A stretch of DNA of 64,000 nucleotides from DASSUW01 sp036257565 (GTDB lineage Bacteria > Actinomycetota > Thermoleophilia > Solirubrobacterales > Solirubrobacteraceae): positions 62,001 through 126,000 of the forward strand of contig DATAFH010000039.1 of the NCBI GenBank assembly GCA_036257565.1, read 5' to 3'. The position numbers and the translations under genes are program-made. Shown here one piece after another: positions 1-9,209 of the stretch (position 1 is its first letter; the number at the start of each line of letters is the position of its first letter). A model generated the notes under the pieces. It was not told the DNA's origin. It saw nothing but the letters and a program-made list of their open reading frames with translations, and made no database searches.

Positions 1-83
1 GCACCCGCTGCGCACCTTCGAAGCACATTTGTGACAGCTACGTGGTGATCCGTTCCGCGAGCGGCCGTACGGTCGCTCGCGTG

Positions 84-458
84 ATGCGCGCTCAACCGAC
101 CAACGTGCTCGGCCGCCGCGGCGAGGAGCTTGCCGCCGAGCACTTCTCCCGGCTCGGCTACCGCGTCCTCGCGCGCAATCACCGGACGCGGTTCGGTGAG
201 CTCGATCTCGTGCTCGCCGACGAGGAGGGAGCGACGATCGTGTTCTGCGAGGTCAAGGCGCGCCGCGTGGGATCTGGCGAGCCGTTCGACAGCCTCCACG
301 AGCGCAAGCGCCGCCAGGTCCGCATGATGGCCGCCGCGTGGCTCAGCGAGATCACCGAGCGGCCGTTCGGGGCCGAGCTGCGCTTCGACGCGGTCGGGGT
401 CACGGTCGACGCCCGCGGCGAGCTCGTCGGGCTCGACCATCTCGAGGGCGCGTTCTGA
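84..458 (+). CDS. yraN: YraN/UPF0102 family endonuclease-like protein
   Basis: Small protein of the UPF0102 family, a restriction-endonuclease-fold group found beside comM and dprA in many bacteria; its precise role is unsettled, with links to DNA uptake or Holliday-junction processing. Visible family motifs are LGRRGEELAAEHF near the N-terminus, then GELDLVL and FCEVKAR, which carry the acidic and lysine residues of a PD-(D/E)XK-like active site. The ATG at 84 gives the usual family N-terminus; GTG codons at 42, 45 and 81 are alternative starts. It leads a three-gene rightward block with comM and dprA. Confidence 0.9.
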   Translation: MRAQPTNVLGRRGEELAAEHFSRLGYRVLARNHRTRFGELDLVLADEEGATIVFCEVKARRVGSGEPFDSLHERKRRQVRMMAAAWLSEITERPFGAELRFDAVGVTVDARGELVGLDHLEGAF

Positions 459-516
459 TGGCTCGGCACCGCACCCGCTGTCTGACGACGACCCGACGCT
501 CGCAAGGAGACCGGTC

Positions 517-2031
517 GTGATCGGGCGGGTCACCACGTTTGCCATCGACGGCGTCGAATCGCGGCGCGTATGGGTGGAGGCGGACATCCGGCATGGCTTG
601 CCGACTTTCGCGATCGTCGGCCTCGCGGACAAGGCGGTTCGCGAGGCTCGCGAGCGCGTGCGGTCAGCGATCACGAACTCGGGCTACGAGTTTCCGCAGA
701 AGCGCATCGCGGTCAACCTGGCGCCTGCCGATCTGCCCAAGATCGGGCCAGGGTTCGACCTGCCGCTGGCGATCGCCATCCTCGTGGCCTCCGAGCAGCT
801 CGACAGCCAGGCGCTCGACCACTGCGCGGTCGCGGGAGAGTTATCGCTCGCGGGAGACGTGCGCTCGATCCGAGGCGCGCTTGCGATCGCGGAAGGAACC
901 CGGCGTCATCTGCTCGACAGGGTCGTGCTCCCACGGGGCCGCGCGCGGGAGGCTGCGCTGGTTCCGGGCGTGGCCGTGCTCGGCGTCGACTCGCTGCAAG
1001 AGGCGGTCGACGTTCTGTCCGGCCGGGCCGAGCCTGCACCGCCGCCTGACCCTTCCGAGGAAGCCGAGAGCGACCCGATGCCCGACCTCGCGGACGTTCG
1101 CGGGCAGAACGCCCTGATCCCGGCACTGGAGGTTGCCGCCGCCGGCGGCCACAACCTGTACATGCACGGCCCACCGGGGACCGGCAAGACGATGCTCGCG
1201 CGCCGGCTGCCGTCGATCCTCCCGCCGATGGGTGCCGCCGAAGCGATCGACGTCACCCGGATCCACTCGGTCGCAGGGCTCCACGGAGGTGGCGGCCTTG
1301 TGCTCGAGCGGCCGTTTCGGGCGCCCCATCACACGGTCTCCGCGTCAGGTCTAGTAGGCGGCGGCGCCCACCCCCAACCTGGGGAGGCGACGCTCGCCCA
1401 CCACGGCGTGCTCTTCCTCGACGAGTTGTCGGAGTTCGTGCGCGCGAGCCTCGAAGCGCTGCGCCAGCCGCTCGAGGATGGCCGGGTGACCATCGTGCGC
1501 GGCCAGCAGGTCGTGGTGTTCCCGACCCGCTTCATGCTCGTCGCCGCGTCGAACCCGTGCCCGTGCGGGATGGGCGACGAGGCGTGCCGCTGCACGGCAG
1601 CAGACCTCGCCCGCCACCAGCGTCGCCTCTCCGGCCCGCTGCTCGACCGCATCGACGTGCTCGTCCCGGTCGGCCGGCCGCCTGCCGAGGCGCTCCGCAT
1701 GGAGACCGCGCCCGCGTCGGCCGTGGTGCGCGAGCGGGTGATCGACGCCCGCGAGCGTCAGGCGCGGCGCCTGTCCGCATACGGGGTCTCCTGCAACGCC
1801 CAGATGACGCCACGCGTCATGCGCGAGACCGCAGCCCCGGCGCCCAGCGCGCTGCGGTTGCTCTACGAGCTCCACGACCGCCACCGGCTCAGCGCCCGGG
1901 GCCACGGCCGCGTCCTGCGCGTGGCGAGAACCGTCGCCGACCTCGAGGGGAGCGACGAGGTTGGCCCCGACCACGTCCACGTCGCCGCCGGTCTCCGCCT
2001 CGAGCAGCCGGCCCTGGCCGCCGCCGTATGA
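517..2031 (+). CDS. comM: Mg-chelatase-like AAA+ ATPase ComM/YifB
   Basis: Hexameric AAA+ helicase of the ComM/YifB family, which promotes branch migration during recombination of incoming DNA in transformable bacteria. At 504 aa it has the normal family length: an N-terminal Lon-protease-like domain, a Walker A motif GPPGTGKT near residue 220, Walker B FLDELSEF, the zinc-type cluster CPCGMGDEACRC, and a C-terminal Mg-chelatase domain. The GTG start at 517 follows an AAGGAG ribosome binding site by 7 nt. It sits between yraN and dprA, supporting a shared competence or recombination role. Confidence 0.95.
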   Translation: MIGRVTTFAIDGVESRRVWVEADIRHGLPTFAIVGLADKAVREARERVRSAITNSGYEFPQKRIAVNLAPADLPKIGPGFDLPLAIAILVASEQLDSQALDHCAVAGELSLAGDVRSIRGALAIAEGTRRHLLDRVVLPRGRAREAALVPGVAVLGVDSLQEAVDVLSGRAEPAPPPDPSEEAESDPMPDLADVRGQNALIPALEVAAAGGHNLYMHGPPGTGKTMLARRLPSILPPMGAAEAIDVTRIHSVAGLHGGGGLVLERPFRAPHHTVSASGLVGGGAHPQPGEATLAHHGVLFLDELSEFVRASLEALRQPLEDGRVTIVRGQQVVVFPTRFMLVAASNPCPCGMGDEACRCTAADLARHQRRLSGPLLDRIDVLVPVGRPPAEALRMETAPASAVVRERVIDARERQARRLSAYGVSCNAQMTPRVMRETAAPAPSALRLLYELHDRHRLSARGHGRVLRVARTVADLEGSDEVGPDHVHVAAGLRLEQPALAAAV

Positions 2032-2128
2032 CCGCGGCCGCCGAGCACCAGCCGCGGCACCCGTGTCCTAGCGCCACCGGCCGCAGCCGACCCGGTCTAA
2101 GTCGCAGCTGCATCGCGAGAGGCGTTTC

Positions 2129-3202
2129 GTGAGCGCGTGTGACGACTGCCTACGCCGGGCGGAGCTGATCGCCGCCCTCGCCGGCTGGCTCGATATCGAG
2201 TGGCGGCAACGGGACGCTCCCTCGCGGGTACTGGCGCTCCCCGACGAGGTCCTGCTCGAGGCGAGCGGGGATGCGCAGGCGCGGCGGCGATACGACGGAT
2301 TCGATCCGGGCGCCGCCCGCGACCGAGTCCGGGATTGCGGGCTGCTCGCGGTGTGCCGGTGCGATGAGCGGTACCCGCCGCCACTGCGCGACCTGGCCGA
2401 CCCGCCCGCCCTCCTGCACGTGGCGGGCGATCTCGGGTGCGTGGCACGCGACGATGCGGTCGCGGTCGTGGGTGCGCGCCGCGCGACCGACTACGGCCTG
2501 TCGGTCGCGCGCGACCTCGGCCGCGGCCTCTCGACGGCGGCGGTGAGCGTCATCTCCGGCCTCGCGCTCGGGGTCGACTCCGCCGCCCACGCCGGCGCGC
2601 TCGAAGGTTCGGCGCCGCCCGTCGCCGTCCTCGCGGGCGGCGCGGAGCGACCGTATCCGGCTTCGAAGCGCCAGTTGCACGCTGCCGTCCGCACCGCCGG
2701 CGCGGTGGTATCGGAGATGCCGCCGGGCGCGGGGATCCACCGCTGGGCGTTCGTGGCCCGCAACCGGCTGATCGCCGCGCTCGCCAAGGTGGTCGTTGTC
2801 GTCGAGGCCACGGAGCGGTCGGGGTCGCTGACGACGGCAGACCTCGCTGCCGAGCTGGGACGGACCGTCGCGGCCGTGCCGGGGAGGATCACTTGCACTG
2901 GCGCAGTTGGGACCAACGGCCTCATCCGGGATGGCGCGGTGCTGATCCGCAGCGTCGCCGAGGTCCTCGACGCACTCGCTGAGATCACGGGCACCAGCTA
3001 TGCCACAGCCGCGACCGCCGGCCTGGAGCTCGAACCCGGCCTCGGCGAGCTGCTCGACGCGATCGGGAACGGTCACTCGACGCTCCCCATGCTCGCGGCG
3101 GCCGGGCTCGACCCCCGCACCGTCCTCGCCGGCCTGGGAGAGCTCGAGACTCGGGGACTCGTGCGCCGTGGCTTCGGCGGACGCTATGAAGTGGCGATCT
3201 GA
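2129..3202 (+). CDS. dprA: DNA-processing protein DprA/Smf
   Basis: DprA binds incoming single-stranded DNA and loads RecA during transformation. The 357-aa protein has an N-terminal helical region, a central Rossmann-like domain with VGARRATDYG and SGLALGVDSAAHAGALE, the conserved NRLIAALA and GSLTTADLA segments, and a C-terminal winged-helix of about 60 residues (GRPEL-type helix ending GLVRRGFGGRYEV). GTG start at 2129 behind GAGAGG. Last gene of the yraN-comM-dprA block; it ends 42 nt before the convergent rnhB. Confidence 0.93.
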   Translation: MSACDDCLRRAELIAALAGWLDIEWRQRDAPSRVLALPDEVLLEASGDAQARRRYDGFDPGAARDRVRDCGLLAVCRCDERYPPPLRDLADPPALLHVAGDLGCVARDDAVAVVGARRATDYGLSVARDLGRGLSTAAVSVISGLALGVDSAAHAGALEGSAPPVAVLAGGAERPYPASKRQLHAAVRTAGAVVSEMPPGAGIHRWAFVARNRLIAALAKVVVVVEATERSGSLTTADLAAELGRTVAAVPGRITCTGAVGTNGLIRDGAVLIRSVAEVLDALAEITGTSYATAATAGLELEPGLGELLDAIGNGHSTLPMLAAAGLDPRTVLAGLGELETRGLVRRGFGGRYEVAI

Positions 3203-3244
3203 ACCGGCGACCAGCCGTTACGTGCGCCGGACGGCGACGGTCCG

Positions 3245-4039
3245 CTACAGCGCGAGCTGCTGGTACGCCATCGACTGGAACGAGAGCCGGTGGAGGGGTG
3301 AGACGCCGAGGCGCTCGATGGCCGCTCGGTGCTCCGGCGTCGAGTAGCCGACGTGGGCGGCGAACTCCCATCCCGGATAGCGCTCCTCCATCCGCTGCAT
3401 GAACCGGTCGCGGGTGACCTTGGCGATGACGGAGGCGGCGGCGATCGCGGCGCTGGTGGCGTCGCCGCCCACGACCGGGCGCTGGTCGAACCCCGTGGGC
3501 GGCACCGGGAAGCCGTCGGACAGACAGAGGCAGCCGTCACGCCCGACGCGGCGGAGCACGTCGGAGAGGGCCGCGAGGTTCGTGTTGTGGAGACCTCGCT
3601 CGTCGATCCCCCGTACGCACCGCGACGTGACCGCCACGCGTGTCGCGATCCGCAGCACCCGCGGGTACAGCGCCTCTCGCATCTCGGCGGTGTGCTGCTT
3701 CGAGTCGTTCAGCGCCGAGAGCGCACGCAGGTCGCCAAGCGTGAGCCGCTCGTAGTCGAACAGGACCGCGGCGGCCACGAGAGGCCCGGCCAGGCAGCCG
3801 CGCCCCGCCTCGTCGGCCCCGGCGACGAGCCGCACGCCGAGCCGCCGGTCGAACCCGAAGAGCCGGCTGCCCGACGTCCGCTTGCGACGCGCCCGCCTGG
3901 TGGCGGCCGACCCACCGCTGGGCGGTGCCGGCTTAGAGGAGGCCGATCCGCTTGGGCGGCCAGTAGGTGGCGAAGGCTTCGCCGATGATCCAGTCCTCTG
4001 GGACCGGTCCCCAGAACCGGCTGTCGTCGGAAGACCCAC
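3245..4039 (-). CDS. rnhB: Ribonuclease HII
   Basis: RNase HII cleaves RNA in RNA-DNA hybrids, including single misincorporated ribonucleotides. Catalytic DEAGRG motif, LAGPLVAAAVLF, LNDSKQ and the late ASVIAKVTRDRFM block are all present. The start is unresolved: homologues have FDRRLG just before the catalytic strand, encoded here around 3850, but the only ATG, GTG or TTG codons in frame are GTG 3835, which would cut this segment off, and ATG 4039, which overlaps lepB by 107 nt. The long form is given; the first 55 or so residues are low-complexity and look like lepB shadow. Confidence 0.85.
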   Translation of the reverse strand: MGLPTTAGSGDRSQRTGSSAKPSPPTGRPSGSASSKPAPPSGGSAATRRARRKRTSGSRLFGFDRRLGVRLVAGADEAGRGCLAGPLVAAAVLFDYERLTLGDLRALSALNDSKQHTAEMREALYPRVLRIATRVAVTSRCVRGIDERGLHNTNLAALSDVLRRVGRDGCLCLSDGFPVPPTGFDQRPVVGGDATSAAIAAASVIAKVTRDRFMQRMEERYPGWEFAAHVGYSTPEHRAAIERLGVSPLHRLSFQSMAYQQLAL

Positions 4040-4544
4040 GGTTGTCGCCCATCATGAAGTAGTGACCGGCGGGAATGGTGATCTCCGTCTGGAAGGTACA
4101 CCCGTCGCCGCCGCCACAAGGCATCGCGAACGACTCGCTCTGGCGCTTTCCGTTGAGGATCACTTGGCCTTCGTCGATGCGGATCCGGTCACCCGGACCG
4201 GCCACGACGCGCTTGATGAAGTTCTCCTCGGCCTTGTCGGGGGTCGGGCGGGAGCACAGCTGACCCTCGCCCGTCGGGCCGGACCCGCACTCGTTGCCCT
4301 GCACCGCCCCCACGGGCGGGTGGAACACGACCACGTCGCCGATCTCGGGCGTCCCGAAGCGCCCGTCGAGCCGGTTGACGAGCACGCGCTGGCCGACCTC
4401 GAGCGTCGGCACCATCGACTCGCTGGGAATGCGGTACGGCTTGACGAGGAACGCCTGGATGCCCAGGGCGAGGCCGAGCGCGACGGCGACGATCAGGACG
4501 AGCTCGAGCAGCGAGCCCGACGCCGACGACGTCTTCGCCGCCAC
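3933..4544 (-). CDS. lepB: Signal peptidase I
   Basis: Type I leader peptidase that removes signal peptides on the outer face of the membrane. One N-terminal membrane helix (about residues 12-33), then IPSESMVPTL with catalytic Ser43, the RVLVNRL strand, FIKRVVAGPGD carrying the general-base lysine, and MGDNRGSSDDSR (box E). The 203-aa length is typical. It lies 5 nt after rplS and overlaps rnhB, the usual rplS-lepB-rnhB order. Confidence 0.95.
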   Translation of the reverse strand: MAAKTSSASGSLLELVLIVAVALGLALGIQAFLVKPYRIPSESMVPTLEVGQRVLVNRLDGRFGTPEIGDVVVFHPPVGAVQGNECGSGPTGEGQLCSRPTPDKAEENFIKRVVAGPGDRIRIDEGQVILNGKRQSESFAMPCGGGDGCTFQTEITIPAGHYFMMGDNRGSSDDSRFWGPVPEDWIIGEAFATYWPPKRIGLL

Positions 4545-4549
4545 GGGGC

Positions 4550-5185
4550 CTACTTGGACTCGTCAGCCGCGGCGGCGGCCTCGGCGTCGGCGGACGCCTC
4601 GACCTCTGCAGCTTCGTCGGCAGCCGCGGTCTCCTCGGCGGGAGCCGCCTCGTCGGCCTCCACGACGATGTCCTCGGCCGCGACGGTCTCGTCGGCCAGG
4701 GCGGTGTCGTCGCCCTCGGCCGGCGCCTCCGCCAGCGCCTGCTCGTCCACAGCGTCGCCGGGAACCTCAGCGTCGGCCGCTGCGGCGGCTTCGGCCGCGG
4801 CATCGTGCAGCAGCCCGGCCTGGACGACCTCCTCCGGGCCGACGTAGCGACGCTCGCGGACGCGAGCCCGCTTGCCGACGCGGCCGCGCAGGTAGTACAG
4901 CTTGGCGCGCCGGACGTCACCGCGGGCGGCGACCTCGATGCGCTCGATCTTCGGCGAGTGCACCGGGAACGTGCGCTCCACGCCCACGCCGAACGAGTTC
5001 TTGCGCACCGTGAACGTCTCGCGCACCCCCTCGCCCTGGCGCTTGATCACCACGCCCTCGAACACCTGCGTGCGGCGCCGGCTGCCCTCGACGACCTGGA
5101 AGTGGACCCGGACCCGATCACCCGCTCCAAATGCGGGGACGCGGCGAAGCTGCTGACGCTCGAGGCTGTCGATCACGGTGCTCAT
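4550..5185 (-). CDS. rplS: Ribosomal protein L19 with long acidic C-terminal extension
   Basis: Large-subunit protein L19, at the 30S-50S interface. Residues 1-115 or so are a standard L19 (RVPAFGAGDRVRVHF, RQGEGVRETFTVRK, HSPKIERIEV, AKLYYLRGRVGKRARV). Unusually, a further 95 residues follow that are almost only Ala, Glu and Asp, making the protein 211 aa against about 115 for the family. The tail has no stop, frameshift or composition break at the DNA level. The ATG at 5185 gives the expected N-terminus. Third last gene of the rpsP-trmD-rplS-lepB-rnhB operon. Confidence 0.95.
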   Translation of the reverse strand: MSTVIDSLERQQLRRVPAFGAGDRVRVHFQVVEGSRRRTQVFEGVVIKRQGEGVRETFTVRKNSFGVGVERTFPVHSPKIERIEVAARGDVRRAKLYYLRGRVGKRARVRERRYVGPEEVVQAGLLHDAAAEAAAAADAEVPGDAVDEQALAEAPAEGDDTALADETVAAEDIVVEADEAAPAEETAAADEAAEVEASADAEAAAAADESK

Positions 5186-5241
5186 GGCAAAGAAAGACCG
5201 CGGCGCCAGACGGGGAGAAAGGGCGGCGGCACGCGGGCGAA

Positions 5242-5919
5242 TCATGGTAGCGAACGGCGGCGGCTCTGCTCGCGTCGCCACTCGCGGATGCGCTCGTGGT
5301 GGCCGGAGAGCAGAACCTCGGGCACGCTCCATCCGCGCCACTCGGCCGGACGCGTGTAGTGCGGGTACTCCGGCGCGCCCTCCAGCGCCTCCGAGAACGA
5401 CTCCTCGAGCGCCGACTCGTCGGACCCCAGCACCCCCTGGAGCTTGCGCAGCACGGTGTCGGCGACCACCATCGCGGCCAGCTCCCCGCCCGCCAGCACG
5501 TAGCGCCCGATCGACACCTGGTTGGTCACGAAGTGCTCGAGGATCCGCTCGTCGAAGCCCTCGTAGCGGCCGCACAGCAGCGTGACCTCGGACTCCGCGG
5601 CCAGCTCGCCGGCCAAAGCGTCGTCGAGCAGCCGCCCTCCAGGCGTGAGCGCGATCACGCGCCGCCCCGCACGACCCAGCTCCACCGGATCGACCCCGTA
5701 GCGCGCCCGCAGCGCGGCTTCCATGACGTCGACCCGCAGCACCATCCCCGCTCCCCCGCCGAACGGCGTGTCGTCGACCTGGCCCCAGTTGAGCGGGGTC
5801 GACTCGCGCGGATCGATCGTCTCGAAGCTGTGGCCCAGCGCGAGCGCGTTCGCCACGTGGCGCTGCGTGCGGAACCAGTCAAACCACCGGGGAAAGAGCG
5901 TGAAGACGTCGATGTTCAC
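5242..5919 (-). CDS. trmD: tRNA (guanine-N1)-methyltransferase
   Basis: TrmD methylates G37 of tRNAs with a purine at 36, preventing +1 frameshifting; uses S-adenosylmethionine in a trefoil-knot fold. Motifs: NIDVFTLFP at the N-terminus, FGGGAGMVL, LLCGRYEGFDERI and SIGRYVLAGGELA, the knot and SAM site. The GTG start at 5919 overlaps the end of the threonine dehydratase by 4 nt; 225 aa. In the conserved rimM-trmD-rplS order apart from the dehydratase between rimM and trmD. Confidence 0.95.
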   Translation of the reverse strand: MNIDVFTLFPRWFDWFRTQRHVANALALGHSFETIDPRESTPLNWGQVDDTPFGGGAGMVLRVDVMEAALRARYGVDPVELGRAGRRVIALTPGGRLLDDALAGELAAESEVTLLCGRYEGFDERILEHFVTNQVSIGRYVLAGGELAAMVVADTVLRKLQGVLGSDESALEESFSEALEGAPEYPHYTRPAEWRGWSVPEVLLSGHHERIREWRREQSRRRSLP

Positions 5920-6845
5920 GACGCCAACACATCCACCAGCACCTCGCGGGTGAGGTTGCGCCCGCTGACCACCGCCACCACCCGGGCGCCCGGCCGCTCG
6001 TCGGCCACCCGCCCCGCGAGCACGGCCGCGGTCGCCGCCGCGCCCGCGCCCTCGGCCACCAGGCCCGCCTCGAGCGCCAGGGCCCGCATCGCGGCCCGAA
6101 GCTCGGACTCCTCCACGGCCGCGAACCCGTCGACCGCCCGAGCCGCGATGTCGACCGTGATGCTCCCCGGCTCGAGCCCGCCGGCGATCCCGTCGGCGAG
6201 CGTCGGGCCCACCTCGACCTCGACGACCCGCGCCGCCTCCACCGAGGAGCTGAGCGCCCGCGACGCGGCCGCCTCCACCCCCACGACCCGCACATCGGCG
6301 CGCTCCGAGGCCCACAGCGCGACGCCGGCAAGCAGCCCGCCGCCGCCCGCCGGCACGACGACCGTCAGCGGCCCGGCCAGCTGCTCGCCGAGCTCGACCC
6401 CCAGCGTCCGCTGCCCCGCGATCACCAACGGGTCGTTGTAGGGCGAGACGTACGAGCCCTCGAGGCCGAGCGCGTGCGCCTCCGCCTCGTCATACGACGA
6501 CCCCGCGAGGACGAGCTCGACCGCGAACTCCCGAAGCCGTTCGACCTTGGCCATCGAGGCGGTCTCCGGCACCACGACGGTCGCCTGCCGCCCGAGGAGC
6601 GCCGCCGCCTTCGCCACCCCCAGGCCGTGATTGCCCGCCGACGCGGTGACCACCGGCCCCGGCGGCAGGGCGTCCAGCGCCGCCAGCGCGCCCCGGACCT
6701 TGAACGACCCGGTCGGCTGCACGGTCTCCACCTTCAGGCAGACCCCCAAGGCCTCGACGACCGGGGTCTGAGCCAGGACCCGACGCACGACTTGCTCGGC
6801 CGCGGCAAGGTCCGAAGCCGCGGGCAGCGCCACCACGCGGCTCAT
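5916..6845 (-). CDS. Threonine/serine dehydratase (PLP, fold type II)
   Basis: PLP enzyme that deaminates threonine (or serine) to a 2-oxoacid and ammonia. The lysine motif GSFKVRGA, the ASAGNHGLG asparagine loop and the phosphate-binding glycine loop PAGGGGLLAG are clear. The 309-aa protein lacks the C-terminal regulatory ACT domain of biosynthetic IlvA, so it resembles catabolic TdcB or serine-racemase-like enzymes. It is joined by 4-nt overlaps to rimM upstream and trmD downstream, so it is transcribed inside a ribosome-assembly operon, an unusual place for it. Confidence 0.88.
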   Translation of the reverse strand: MSRVVALPAASDLAAAEQVVRRVLAQTPVVEALGVCLKVETVQPTGSFKVRGALAALDALPPGPVVTASAGNHGLGVAKAAALLGRQATVVVPETASMAKVERLREFAVELVLAGSSYDEAEAHALGLEGSYVSPYNDPLVIAGQRTLGVELGEQLAGPLTVVVPAGGGGLLAGVALWASERADVRVVGVEAAASRALSSSVEAARVVEVEVGPTLADGIAGGLEPGSITVDIAARAVDGFAAVEESELRAAMRALALEAGLVAEGAGAAATAAVLAGRVADERPGARVVAVVSGRNLTREVLVDVLAS

Positions 6846-7279
6846 TCGAGGAAGCCCATGTCGACGTCGATGCGCCGCGCGCCGATGTCGATCGACCGGA
6901 TCGCGTCGCGCACCATCGGGATCAGGAGATCGCCGACCGCGAGCGCCTCGCACGACGGGAGCGCCACCATCCGCGACACGACGCCGACCACCCGCGAGCC
7001 GTCCACGACCGTGCACCCCTCGAGGTCGCTGGCCCAGTACTCGCCGTCCTCGAGCACGGCCGGCACCAGGAGGTCGGCCCCGCCCAGCGCCTCCGCGTCC
7101 TCTCGCGAGGAGCACCCGGAGAGGCGCACGATCGGGCGCGCCGGGGTGCCCGCGAGGCGTTCGATCTCGTAGGGGCGCCCGGCGACCGTCACCGTCGCGC
7201 CGAGCGCGAGCGCGCCGGGGCGCAACACGTGGAACGAGCCGTCGAGGCCATGTGGCCGGCCGACCGACCCGGCCGGCAC
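6842..7279 (-). CDS. rimM: 16S rRNA processing protein RimM
   Basis: RimM assists maturation of the 30S head with S19. The N-terminal barrel shows AGSVGRPHGLDGSFHV, followed by the PRC-barrel region EYWASDLEGCTVVD, VGVVSRMV and LIPMVRDAIRSIDI. About 145 aa from the GTG at 7279, short for the family (about 165-175). The GTG lies 5 nt after khpA's stop, consistent with coupling. Ends inside the start of the dehydratase gene (ATGA overlap). Confidence 0.9.
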   Translation of the reverse strand: MPAGSVGRPHGLDGSFHVLRPGALALGATVTVAGRPYEIERLAGTPARPIVRLSGCSSREDAEALGGADLLVPAVLEDGEYWASDLEGCTVVDGSRVVGVVSRMVALPSCEALAVGDLLIPMVRDAIRSIDIGARRIDVDMGFLE

Positions 7280-7283
7280 CAGC

Positions 7284-7517
7284 TCACTCGACGATGTCGA
7301 CGAGGACGCGGCGGTTGTCCTTGACCGCGGCGGCCTTGACGATGGTGCGGAGGGCCTGCGCCGTGCGCCCGCCCCGCCCGATGACCTTCCCGTAGTCATC
7401 GTCGCCCACCGAGAGCTCGAGCACGAGCGTGCCGTCGTCCTCGTCGAAGGCCTCGACCGTGACCTTGCCCGGCTCGTCGACCAGCTGCTGTGCCAGGTAG
7501 ACGAGCAGCTCGCGCAC
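7284..7517 (-). CDS. khpA: KH-domain RNA-binding protein KhpA/YlqC
   Basis: A 77-aa single KH domain, usually encoded between rpsP and rimM in Gram-positive bacteria and acting with KhpB in RNA binding and cell elongation control. The GxxG loop is IGRGGRTAQALRT and the protein ends KDNRRVLVDIVE, typical of the family. Spacing to rpsP is 6 nt and to rimM 4 nt. Confidence 0.92.
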   Translation of the reverse strand: MRELLVYLAQQLVDEPGKVTVEAFDEDDGTLVLELSVGDDDYGKVIGRGGRTAQALRTIVKAAAVKDNRRVLVDIVE

Positions 7518-7523
7518 GGGGCC

Positions 7524-7769
7524 TTAGCGGGAGATGCCCTGAATCTTGAGGAGCTTGCGGACGGTGTCGCTCGGCTGCGCGCCGCGATCGAGCCAATGGC
7601 GGACCCGCTCCTCGTTGAGGACCACGGTCGACGGGTCGGTCTGCGCGTTGTAGCGGCCGACCGTCTCGATGAAGCGCCCGTCGCGGGGAGAGCGGGAGTC
7701 GGCGACGACCACGCGCCACACCGGATCCTTCTTCCCGCCGACGCGGGTAAGTCGCATGTTGACTGCCAT
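7524..7769 (-). CDS. rpsP: Ribosomal protein S16
   Basis: Small-subunit protein S16, 81 aa from the ATG at 7769. Typical sequence: MAVNMRLTRVGGKKDPVWRV at the start, then VVADSRSPRDGRFIETVG, and a C-terminal LLKIQGISR. First gene of the rpsP-khpA-rimM-dehydratase-trmD-rplS-lepB-rnhB run; the 83-nt leader between ffh and rpsP contains the palindromic repeat at 7797-7853. Confidence 0.96.
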   Translation of the reverse strand: MAVNMRLTRVGGKKDPVWRVVVADSRSPRDGRFIETVGRYNAQTDPSTVVLNEERVRHWLDRGAQPSDTVRKLLKIQGISR

Positions 7770-7796
7770 TCGGCGCGGCAGGATAGCGAGAAACCT

Positions 7797-7852
7797 GGGG
7801 GCCCCGCCCAACGGACCATTCCGTTGCAGGGCGATGTCCCGTTGGGCACCCC

Positions 7853-7853
<1 letters not shown>
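7797..7853. repeat. 57-bp near-palindromic repeat, copy 1
   Basis: Flanked by GGGGG (7797-7801) and CCCCC (7849-7853), with inner arms CCCAACGG (7807-7814) and CCGTTGGG (7839-7846); the middle holds a second small hairpin with arms CAACGGA and TCCGTTG. Its reverse complement matches 43375-43430 at roughly 48 of 57 positions. It begins at the ffh stop codon and lies in the ffh-rpsP gap, so on the coding strand it is ffh 3' UTR or rpsP leader. It could be a terminator, attenuator or REP-like repeat; there is no U-tract. Confidence 0.85.
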
Positions 7854-9184
<1,331 letters not shown>

Positions 9185-9197
9185 CGCTCCTACAGGG

Positions 9198-9203
9198 TAC
9201 GGT
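9198..9203 (+). promoter_or_regulatory. Predicted -10 box for leaderless sthA
   Basis: TACGGT followed by exactly 6 nt and the GTG start at 9210, so transcription would begin at or beside the start codon. No ribosome binding site is visible. A -10-like TACCCT for ffh on the other strand (9199-9194) overlaps it. Confidence 0.55.
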
Positions 9204-9209
9204 GCGGGC

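Noticed and set aside
1..83. Tail of an upstream gene or a longer yraN N-terminus
   Set aside because: Too little sequence to identify an upstream gene, and the GTG 42 extension has no similarity to YraN proteins.
3203..3244. Terminator hairpin between dprA and rnhB
   Set aside because: Possible stems (CCGGCG/CGCCGG, CGGAC/GTCCG) are only 5-6 bp and compete with each other; not convincing.
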